A stretch of 5,212 bases of DNA from Bacillota bacterium (GTDB taxonomy: Bacteria; Bacillota; Sulfobacillia; RBS10-35), in assembly GCA_029960865.1 (NCBI GenBank), contig JASBVX010000122.1:1-5212 (forward strand), in the 5' to 3' direction. A program made the position numbers and the translations under genes. The first letter of the stretch is position 1. The number at the start of each line of letters is the position of its first letter. Positions 1 through 4,966 of the stretch are shown here, piece after piece. The notes below the pieces were generated by a model that was given only the letters and a program-made list of their open reading frames with translations, did not search any database and was not told the DNA's origin.

Positions 1-24
1 GGGAGAGTAGGTCGCCGCCGGGAG
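1..24 (+). rRNA. rrf: 5S ribosomal RNA, 3' end (partial)
   Basis: The window opens with GGGAGAGTAGGTCGCCGCC, which matches the conserved 3' part of bacterial 5S rRNA (the GAGAGTAGG loop E/helix IV strand followed by the 3' strand of helix I, here ending near CGCCGCCGGGA). The rest of the gene and the presumed 16S-23S-5S operon lie upstream of base 1. The exact 3' end cannot be fixed without the 5' strand it pairs with; 22-26 is a reasonable range. An intrinsic terminator ten bases later agrees with this being the end of an rRNA operon. Confidence 0.87.
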
Positions 25-33
25 CTCCTTTCT

Positions 34-66
34 AAGGACCAGGAAATACCTGGTCCTTTTCGTTTT
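34..66 (+). terminator. Rho-independent terminator of the rRNA operon
   Basis: A perfect 10-bp stem, AAGGACCAGG (34-43) with CCTGGTCCTT (49-58), closes a five-base AAATA loop and is followed by a T-rich tract (57-66, TTTTCGTTTT). Position and orientation fit termination of the upstream 5S rRNA transcript, so the protease gene downstream probably needs its own promoter. Confidence 0.92.
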
Positions 67-129
67 ATCGCAGTTTGTTCACAAAAACCCCCTCAACATA
101 GGCGGAAGCCAGGATGGAAAGCACCGGAT

Positions 130-143
130 TTCAGCCGGCTGAA
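130..143. repeat. Perfect 14-bp palindrome
   Basis: TTCAGCC is followed directly by its reverse complement GGCTGAA with no spacer. A loop-free palindrome of this size is more like a dimeric-protein binding site than an RNA hairpin. It lies about 200 bp upstream of the protease start. The regulator is unknown, and chance occurrence in GC-rich DNA cannot be excluded. Confidence 0.5.
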
Positions 144-247
144 CATTCCCCCCACTGGATGCTCTTCACCGTGGTGGCCGGCGGGCTGGGCCCTTGGGCA
201 GCTCTCAGGAAGCGGCGGGAGAAGGCTCCCCCTCGGATCTCTTGATG

Positions 248-264
248 ATTTCGCAAGGCGAAAT
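248..264. repeat. Short inverted repeat / hairpin upstream of protease
   Basis: ATTTCGC (248-254) and GCGAAAT (258-264) are perfect 7-bp arms around AAG. A short AGTTTT follows at 265-270. This could be an operator dyad or a weak terminator/attenuator. The stem is short and AT-containing and the T-run is only four bases, so strong termination is unlikely. Confidence 0.5.
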
Positions 265-325
265 AGTTTTCGGGCAGGGGCAGGAATCCAGCGGGCTCCT
301 GGCGAAGGTAGGGCTCACTCTTCTC

Positions 326-337
326 AGGAAAGGGTGA
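326..337 (+). promoter_or_regulatory. Ribosome binding site deciding a TTG start for the protease
   Basis: AGGAAAGGGTGA resembles the anti-Shine-Dalgarno complement (AAGGAGGTGA) and ends five bases before TTG at 343. The in-frame GTG at 334 lies inside this site, and its own upstream AGGAAAGG would touch the start codon with no spacer. TTG 343 is therefore preferred. Confidence 0.65.
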
Positions 338-342
338 CAGCA

Positions 343-1758
343 TTGCGCAAGTTTTGGACCCTATTGACGGCCGTATTGGTCCTCCTGGGGAGCGCAGGAG
401 CCACGGCCCTGGCGGCTCCCTCCGGCGGAAAACCCATCGCTCTCACGGTGGTCTTCAACGGCAACGTCAATGCGGGTGTCTTGGCCAACATTCAGGCCAC
501 AGGGGCCCAGGTCGTCAAGATGATGCCGGAGCTGGGAGCGGCTACGGTCAAAGCTCCTGCTTCCGCCATTCCATCCCTCCAGCAGGTGGGTGGGGTGCAG
601 GCGGTGGCTCCCCAGTTAATATGGAAGCTGAAGGCATCTCCGGCGGTCCCCCTGGCGGAACCTTCGGCCCTGGCGGGGCCTGGTGACATCTACAACGTGT
701 ATCAGTGGGACATCAAGATGGTGACCCAGAATGGGGCCTCCTGGACCCTCAACACCGGTTCCCACCAGACGGTGGTGGGCATTATCGATACCGGAGTGGA
801 TCCCAACCATCGCGATCTGCGGGCCAACTTCCTCGGGGGACAAAACTTCGTCCCGGCCGGTGCCTACGGAGATCCCACCGAAACGGGAGATCCTAACGAT
901 ATCTATGATCGCCATGGCCACGGCACCCATGTGGCGGGGAGCATCGCCGGCAACGGCCGGATCTATGGCGTCGGGCCAGATCTGGGCTTTAGGGCGTACC
1001 GGGTCTTTGGGGCTGAAGGCGGGGCGTCTACCGAGTGGATCGCGGCAGCTGTGGTGGCGGCCACCAACGATGGCGTCGATGTCATCTCCATGAGCCTGGG
1101 CGGCTACGATGTGAACGGCCAGGTCCTCTGGACCGACCCCGACACCGGGGTGACCTACCACCTGGGAAATGACCACGCCGACATGATTCTCTGGAAGCGG
1201 GCCCTCACCTATGCCCAGCAGCGGGGCGTCGTGGTGGTGGCGGCGGCGGGGAACGAAGCCCTCAATGCCGCCGATCCCAAGGCGGGGATCCAGATGCTCA
1301 ACGAGGAGTACGGTATCTACGGGTACACGTTCCTGGGTGCTGTGGTGGAAGCTCCGGGGGGTATTTCCGGGGTCATCGCCGTTTCGGCCTTGGGCCCCGA
1401 TAAGAGCCTGGCCAGCTACTCCAACTGGGGCCAGGGCTTCGTCACCCTGGCGGCTCCCGGTGGGGACTTCCAGCGTTACCCCGAGCCCGACTGGTTCCTG
1501 GATATGTGCCTCAGCTCCTATCCTGGTGGCGCATACGCCTTCATGGCCGGTACCTCCATGGCCACGCCTAAGGTGGCAGCGGTGGCGGCCCTTTATATCG
1601 ATCAGTACAAAAAGACCCATGGCGGCCAAAAGCCGGGCCCCCAGCAGGTGCTGCAGGGTCTGAAGAATGGCACCGAGATCCTCGGCAAGAATGGCGGCCG
1701 CGATCCCTTCTTTGGGTACGGGTTGGTGAACGCCTACAAGACTCTGGGAGGGCGCTAA
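343..1758 (+). CDS. Secreted subtilisin-like serine protease (peptidase S8) with propeptide
   Basis: From TTG 343 the product is 471 residues (474 from GTG 334, which sits inside the ribosome binding site). Residues 1-24 form a Sec signal peptide: RK, a leucine/valine-rich core, then an ALA cleavage site. About 32-95 resembles an I9-type propeptide, expected to chaperone folding and be removed autocatalytically. The catalytic domain runs from about 118 to 465. Catalytic Asp149 lies in GIIDTGVD, His193 in HGHGTHVAG, the oxyanion Asn304 in AAAGNE and Ser405 in GTSMATPKVA, so the enzyme should be active. The lead-in QWDIKMVTQNGASW and the PGGISGVIAVSA segment resemble the lantibiotic-leader-protease-like S8 clade, but no lantibiotic genes are present, so a general extracellular protease is the safer call. 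Roughly 30 residues separate the oxyanion Asn from the next core strand. There is one cysteine, no C-terminal anchor and no S-layer domain. The gene is probably monocistronic, between two terminators. Confidence 0.95.
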   Translation: MRKFWTLLTAVLVLLGSAGATALAAPSGGKPIALTVVFNGNVNAGVLANIQATGAQVVKMMPELGAATVKAPASAIPSLQQVGGVQAVAPQLIWKLKASPAVPLAEPSALAGPGDIYNVYQWDIKMVTQNGASWTLNTGSHQTVVGIIDTGVDPNHRDLRANFLGGQNFVPAGAYGDPTETGDPNDIYDRHGHGTHVAGSIAGNGRIYGVGPDLGFRAYRVFGAEGGASTEWIAAAVVAATNDGVDVISMSLGGYDVNGQVLWTDPDTGVTYHLGNDHADMILWKRALTYAQQRGVVVVAAAGNEALNAADPKAGIQMLNEEYGIYGYTFLGAVVEAPGGISGVIAVSALGPDKSLASYSNWGQGFVTLAAPGGDFQRYPEPDWFLDMCLSSYPGGAYAFMAGTSMATPKVAAVAALYIDQYKKTHGGQKPGPQQVLQGLKNGTEILGKNGGRDPFFGYGLVNAYKTLGGR

Positions 1759-1780
1759 TCCTCTTTTTCGGGGGGAAGGG

Positions 1781-1813
1781 AGAGGGACCTGCCGGGCGGC
1801 CGGTCCCTCTTTT
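1781..1813 (+). terminator. Rho-independent terminator after the protease gene
   Basis: AGAGGGACC (1781-1789) pairs perfectly with GGTCCCTCT (1802-1810); the 12-base loop has an inner GCC/GGC pairing. The T-tract is short (CTCTTTTCC). It lies 22 bases after the protease stop, in the 65-bp convergent spacer. In the minus orientation no T-tract follows directly, so it is at best weakly bidirectional for the converging gene. Confidence 0.82.
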
Positions 1814-1823
1814 CCGCTTTGCT

Positions 1824-3941
1824 TTATGGTTTTAACCGCAAGAGCATCCATCCGCTCCGATCTTCGATGCGTCGGTCCGTGCCGGTGTCGGCCCCCAAGA
1901 GAAGGGAAACCGTTCCTTTGGGAAGGGTCCAGGAGAAGGTGATGGCCGATCCATCCAGGGCGGTTTGAAAGCTCAGGGGCTCTCTTCCCAGGAGGGTCTC
2001 GTGACCTTCCTTCAGCCCTTCCCGCCATAAAACATGGCCGACGGCTTTCCCGTCGTCTGAGAAGAGCCAGAGGCGCAGGCGAAATTGGCGGTCCCGGCGG
2101 GGTTGCCGCAGCACCCTCAAGGTCAAGTTCCAAACGCTGCCCTTTCTCATCAAGACGGCGGAAAGAAGGGCGGTGCCGGGGTCCAGGCGATCTTTCAGGG
2201 TAGGGGGCAGCATGGGGAGAAGGATCGGTTTTTCCTCGGGGACCTCCTCCTGGATGGCGGGGAGGGTGAAGATCTCATCAGCCCTGGCAAAAGAAAGGAG
2301 CCAGCCCGCCATCACCCGCATCTGGGAGGAATAGAGGCCGATGGCTTCCCCCTTGCGGGCAGCTTCCTCGTCCTCCAGGTTCAGGGCCAGCCAGGGGCCA
2401 TAACGGGCCAGTTCCCGCGGAGGACCTAGGAAGAGATGGGGATGGAGACCCCAAGGGCTGGGCCACTCCCCGTGGTGGACCACATAGGTATACACCGTGG
2501 GTTGGGCATGGGGGCGGGTGGCGAGAGCGTAGAGCAAAAAGTTGTACGTGGCCCGGTGGTCAGGGTGGCCGTCCAGGGGATAAGGGGCGAGGATTAGATT
2601 GGGCTGGAAGTCATCCAGAAGGTCCCCCAAAAGTTTCACCAGGTTCGAGGCCTGGTAGGGTATGCTTTTGGTGGGTAGCTCATAGGGCACCGACGAGGCC
2701 CCTGTGTTGCGGCTGGTGATGGGGGCCTGCCATCCCCGGAGCCAGAGCCGCCCCATCTCCCCGTCGGGAAACCCCCAGTAGGTCATCCTTTCTTTGGGGA
2801 CTCCCAGGTGGGCCAAGGCTTGTTGGCTTTCCCCCAGGCGGAGTTTGCCCAAATAAAGCAGGCGGTCGGGGGTCGGCCAGGTTCGCTTGAGAGCCCACGC
2901 CGCCCGCCAGAAGCCGTCGCCGCAGGTGAGGACGGCCACTTGTACCTCTCCCCCGGCTTTCAGCACCTGCTGCAGAATGCCCCCGGCGGCCAGGGCCTCG
3001 TCATCGGGGTGGGGCGCCAGGAAAAGGAGCCGGGTCTCGCCTGAGGGGGGAGGCAGCTCCAGGAGGGGCGCCCGGATGCGGGTATTCTGCCAATACTGCC
3101 AATACAGATAGCCTGCCGGAAAGAGGAAGGCGGTGGCAATGGCCAAAATCACCGGGTACTCGGAAACGAAGAGGCTGTAGAGGGCGGGATAAAAGAGGGT
3201 AAAGGCCAGGGCCAGCAGAAGAACGGCCATCCAGCGCCAGGTCCGACGCCGGGCGTTGTGGGGAAGGCCTCCTTCGTTCAAAAGATCGCCCACGTCCTGG
3301 CGGCGATCCTCCGGCTCTTCCGTGGCTTCTTCTTCCGCGGGGGGCGCGCTGAGGTGGTGGCGCCGGGCCCGGTACCAGAGCAAAAGGGCTACTCCCCCCA
3401 GCACTACGGCAGCGGCCAGCAGGTAAAGGGCGCTGGTGTGAAGGAGTCGCAGGGCAGCGGTACCGAGGAGGTAGAAGGCCAAAAGGTAAGCGCCCGTCCA
3501 GGCGAAGGCGGCGACGATGGAGGCCACAGCGAAGGACAGGAAAGGTATGCGGGTGGCCCCCGCCATATAGAGGGTGGCGGTGCGAAGGGGGGCGGCAAAG
3601 CGGCCGATGATGATGGCCCCCGCACCGTAGCGATGAAACCACCCCTCCACCATCCCCATCCGCTCAGGTGTTAGTCCCAGGCGGTTGCCGTAGCGGTCCA
3701 GGAGGAGGCGCAGCCAGTGGCGTCCGATGGAATACCCGATAGCGCTCCCCGTAAAGCTGGCGGTGCCGGCAAAAAGCCAGACGTTCCAAAAGGAGGTTTT
3801 CCCTGCCGAGATCAAGAGCCCCACCGCCAGAAAGAAGGGCTCCACCACGATGAAGGGGAATCCTACACCCTCCGCCAAAAGGGCAGCCGCCAGTGTGGCG
3901 ATGGTGGCGATAGGGGAAAGGCTCTCCCACCAGCGCAGCAT
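1824..3941 (-). CDS. DedA (VTT) membrane domain fused to PIG-L/LmbE-family deacetylase
   Basis: This is a single uninterrupted 705-codon frame. ATG 3941 is chosen because AGGAGGTGA ends four bases before it; an in-frame upstream start at 3983 would add 14 unlikely residues. Residues 1-190 are a DedA/VTT domain: acidic Glu24 and Glu34, the GYSIGRHW segment, and IIGRFAAPLRT with Arg114 and Arg120 spaced as the essential arginines of E. coli YqjA. An acidic linker (201-223) precedes two more membrane segments (about 237-257 and 262-283). Residues 303 to about 560 are a PIG-L/LmbE deacetylase: APHPDDE gives zinc ligands His311 and Asp314 and base Asp313; GHPDH gives His459 and zinc ligand His462. 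Arginines flanking the membrane segments suggest the enzyme domain faces the cytoplasm. Residues 575-705 are beta-rich and unassigned. PIG-L relatives remove N-acetyl groups from amino sugars (GlcNAc-PI, mycothiol and bacillithiol precursors); DedA proteins include undecaprenyl-phosphate transporters. De-N-acetylation of a lipid-linked sugar is inferred; the substrate is unknown. Confidence 0.92.
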   Translation of the reverse strand: MLRWWESLSPIATIATLAAALLAEGVGFPFIVVEPFFLAVGLLISAGKTSFWNVWLFAGTASFTGSAIGYSIGRHWLRLLLDRYGNRLGLTPERMGMVEGWFHRYGAGAIIIGRFAAPLRTATLYMAGATRIPFLSFAVASIVAAFAWTGAYLLAFYLLGTAALRLLHTSALYLLAAAVVLGGVALLLWYRARRHHLSAPPAEEEATEEPEDRRQDVGDLLNEGGLPHNARRRTWRWMAVLLLALAFTLFYPALYSLFVSEYPVILAIATAFLFPAGYLYWQYWQNTRIRAPLLELPPPSGETRLLFLAPHPDDEALAAGGILQQVLKAGGEVQVAVLTCGDGFWRAAWALKRTWPTPDRLLYLGKLRLGESQQALAHLGVPKERMTYWGFPDGEMGRLWLRGWQAPITSRNTGASSVPYELPTKSIPYQASNLVKLLGDLLDDFQPNLILAPYPLDGHPDHRATYNFLLYALATRPHAQPTVYTYVVHHGEWPSPWGLHPHLFLGPPRELARYGPWLALNLEDEEAARKGEAIGLYSSQMRVMAGWLLSFARADEIFTLPAIQEEVPEEKPILLPMLPPTLKDRLDPGTALLSAVLMRKGSVWNLTLRVLRQPRRDRQFRLRLWLFSDDGKAVGHVLWREGLKEGHETLLGREPLSFQTALDGSAITFSWTLPKGTVSLLLGADTGTDRRIEDRSGWMLLRLKP

Positions 3942-3945
3942 AGGG

Positions 3946-3954
3946 TCACCTCCT
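3946..3954 (-). promoter_or_regulatory. Strong ribosome binding site for the DedA-PIG-L gene
   Basis: On the minus strand AGGAGGTGA is a full match to the 16S anti-Shine-Dalgarno complement, with a four-base CCCT spacer to ATG at 3941-3939. This fixes the start over the longer in-frame alternative at 3983. Confidence 0.88.
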
Positions 3955-3971
3955 GATGTAGGTTCAACTCC

Positions 3972-3989
3972 GAAGGCAGGCATGCCTTC
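3972..3989. repeat. Inverted repeat in the divergent spacer
   Basis: GAAGGCA (3972-3978) and TGCCTTC (3983-3989) are perfect arms around GGCA, and the core GGCATGCC (3979-3986) is itself an 8-bp palindrome. It lies about 30 bases upstream of the DedA-PIG-L start, in the 155-bp spacer between two divergent genes. It could be an operator or a 5'-UTR hairpin of the minus-strand transcript. No convincing promoter could be placed on either side of it. Confidence 0.5.
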
Positions 3990-4060
3990 CCGGGCCGAAG
4001 AAATTAAGAGCAGTCAAGGGCTTTTCCTGCGGGCCAAAAACCTGGTAGAAAGAGGAATAG

Positions 4061-4075
4061 GCCTTTACCAAAGGC
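4061..4075 (+). repeat. Hairpin in the leader of the UPF0316 gene
   Basis: GCCTTT (4061-4066) pairs with AAAGGC (4070-4075) around ACC. It ends directly before the ATG pair at 4076/4079 and 21 bases before the preferred ATG at 4097. If ATG 4076 were used, its only nearby AAGG would be buried in this stem, which argues for the 4097 start. Confidence 0.45.
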
Positions 4076-4096
4076 ATGATGGGGGGACCGCGGACC

Positions 4097-4627
4097 ATGG
4101 ACATCAGCTGGATTTGGGATTACCTTTTCATCTTTTTTGCGCGCGTGACCGACGTCTCCATCGGCACCCTTCGCCTCATGTTGATGGTCAGGGGGCGCCG
4201 CTGGCTGGCCTCTATTCTGTCGTTCTTTGAGGTGGCCGTGTGGATCCTGGCCCTCACTCGGGTTTTGAGCAACCTCGACAATCCCTGGAAGATGCTGGCC
4301 TACTGTTTGGGTTTTGCCACCGGCGTATATGTGGGGCAGTGGCTGGAGGAACGGCTGGCCTTGGGCGTCAGCTCGGCCCAGGTCATCCCCCGCTCACCGG
4401 CAGCGGCGGAGGCCCTGCGAGATGCCTTGCGCCAAGAGGGTTTCGGTGTGACCACCCTCATGGGGGAGGGGCGCCAGGGGCCCCGGATGGTTCTCTTGGT
4501 GACCTCGCCGCGACGGGGCATCCCCCGCCTTTTGGATACCGTCCGCCGCTTCGATGACCGTGCCTTTGTCACGGTCATTGATACCCGCGCTTCTTTGGGA
4601 GGCCATATGCAGCTGAGCCGGCGATAA
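4097..4627 (+). CDS. UPF0316 family membrane protein (DUF5698 + DUF2179 domains)
   Basis: The product is 176 residues from ATG 4097, the usual length for this family. That ATG is preserved at the typical MDI(S)...RxTDVSIGTLR beginning and is preceded by GGGGGA at a 9-10 base distance. In-frame ATGs at 4076 and 4079 would add a non-family MMGGPRT extension. Residues about 5-83 contain three hydrophobic membrane segments with the family signature RVTDVSIGTLRLMLMVRGRR and FFEVAVWI. Residues about 92-168 form the soluble DUF2179 domain also found at the C-terminus of YitT-type proteins (EGFGVTTLMGEGRQG, then a final strand AFVTVIDTR). The biochemical function is not established; a membrane protein with a small cytoplasmic sensory or ligand-binding domain is a structural inference. 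It is divergent from the DedA-PIG-L gene, with a 155-bp spacer. Confidence 0.92.
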   Translation: MDISWIWDYLFIFFARVTDVSIGTLRLMLMVRGRRWLASILSFFEVAVWILALTRVLSNLDNPWKMLAYCLGFATGVYVGQWLEERLALGVSSAQVIPRSPAAAEALRDALRQEGFGVTTLMGEGRQGPRMVLLVTSPRRGIPRLLDTVRRFDDRAFVTVIDTRASLGGHMQLSRR

Positions 4628-4655
4628 GAAAAGGAAGGGCGCAGCCGCCCTTCCT
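4623..4655 (-). terminator. Rho-independent terminator oriented for minus-strand transcription
   Basis: A perfect 10-bp stem, 4632-4641 with 4646-4655 (AGGAAGGGCG/CGCCCTTCCT), has a four-base loop. Read on the minus strand it is followed by TTTCTTAT, a proper T-tract that overlaps the UPF0316 stop codon. Read on the plus strand it is followed by CGTGTGCC with no T-run, so it is a poor terminator for UPF0316. Its direction implies a transcript from the minus strand of 4656-4860. Confidence 0.75.
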
Positions 4656-4844
4656 CGTGTGCCGGCTCTCCCCTGACGGCCGCCGGGCCGCTTCGCAGGC
4701 TGGCCACCGCCACGGTGGTGAGAACCGCCATGCCCCACCAGTCGATGTAGCGTTTGCCTTGGGGCTTCTTGTCGTTGAGAGGGGTTCCATGGCCTCGGCC
4801 AAAGCGTCCCGCACTCTTTGCGCAACTACGTTATGGGTCTCCAA
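4625..4844 (-). pseudogene. Small minus-strand reading frame, apparently frameshifted and lacking a stop codon
   Basis: AAAGGAGGTGA (4860-4850), a perfect ribosome binding site, precedes TTG 4844 by five bases. The first frame gives METHNVVAQRVRDALAEAME and PL, then turns into low-quality sequence. Another frame becomes protein-like at exactly that point: NDKKPQGKRYIDWWG, then the hydrophobic MAVLTTVAVASL, with strongly GC-ending codons. Removing two bases from the CTCTC at plus 4777-4781 joins them cleanly as ...EPLNDKK..., which suggests a CT duplication. The joined product would have a charged N-terminal helix and one membrane-like segment. After 4826 there is no stop codon in any minus frame until inside UPF0316, beyond the terminator at 4623-4655. 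I do not recognise the family. Alternatives are a sequencing error at the CT repeat, a decayed gene, or a deliberately non-stop gene. Confidence 0.45.
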
Positions 4845-4849
4845 AGGAT

Positions 4850-4860
4850 TCACCTCCTTT
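4850..4860 (-). promoter_or_regulatory. Perfect ribosome binding site for the small minus-strand frame
   Basis: The minus strand reads AAAGGAGGTGA, an eleven-base match to the 16S anti-Shine-Dalgarno complement, with a five-base spacer to TTG 4844. GTG 4853 lies within the site and cannot be the start. This is the strongest evidence that the frame below it is or was translated. Confidence 0.7.
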
Positions 4861-4955
4861 CATCCTTTTGGCACACCTTAAGACGGCTCCCCGAGGCGAA
4901 AGGGGGTTACGGGAGAAAGAATCTTCAAACAGGTATCATGCGAAAGGGAAGGGAA

Positions 4956-4961
4956 AGGTGA
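4956..4961 (+). promoter_or_regulatory. Ribosome binding site for arginase
   Basis: AGGTGA within a long purine tract (4941-4964) ends five bases before GTG 4967. The upstream GGGAAGGG could instead serve GTG 4958, which would add three residues. The purine richness makes the choice between the two uncertain. Confidence 0.55.
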
Positions 4962-4966
4962 GGACG

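Larger units (their letters stand above)
67..325. other. Intergenic region between rRNA terminator and protease gene
   Basis: No open frame here looks like a real protein on either strand. Three structured elements are visible: a perfect 14-bp palindrome at 130-143 (TTCAGCC/GGCTGAA), a hairpin at 248-264 (ATTTCGC-AAG-GCGAAAT), and a GCAGGAAT...GGCGAA block at about 279-306. No confident sigma-A promoter is seen. The best candidate, TTGATG (242-247) with AATAGT (262-267), has a 14-base spacer that is too short. The protease promoter must lie here if the upstream terminator is efficient. Confidence 0.6.

Noticed and set aside
67..333. tRNA, T-box or riboswitch in the leader of the protease
   Set aside because: No cloverleaf, no T-box core sequence and no terminator/antiterminator pair of convincing strength were found.
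131..343. Minus-strand 70-codon frame upstream of the protease
   Set aside because: Its start lies over the protease start, the composition is unremarkable low-quality sequence, no ribosome binding site is evident, and nothing in it is recognisable.
616..2133. Long minus-strand open frame (505 codons) opposite the protease
   Set aside because: It is antisense to a clear S8 protease, rich in Gly/Arg/His/Pro typical of GC-rich shadow frames, has no recognisable domain, and runs through the terminator at 1781-1813.
3942..3983. Longer N-terminus for the DedA-PIG-L protein from 3983
   Set aside because: The added 14 codons cover the perfect ribosome binding site for ATG 3941 and the upstream dyad, and DedA proteins begin close to the first hydrophobic segment.
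4001..4012. TTGACT on the minus strand as a -35 element for the DedA-PIG-L gene
   Set aside because: The minus strand has TTGACT here, but the -10 position 16-18 bases on falls in CCCGGG, and TTAATT is only four bases away, so no paired promoter can be supported.
4076..4096. Longer N-terminus for UPF0316 from ATG 4076
   Set aside because: The extra MMGGPRT is not family-like and the only nearby purine motif is inside the 4061-4075 stem and too close to the ATG.
4657..4881. Plus-strand 74-codon frame between UPF0316 and arginase
   Set aside because: No ribosome binding site; it begins inside the hairpin region and is antisense to the better supported minus-strand frame with a perfect ribosome binding site.
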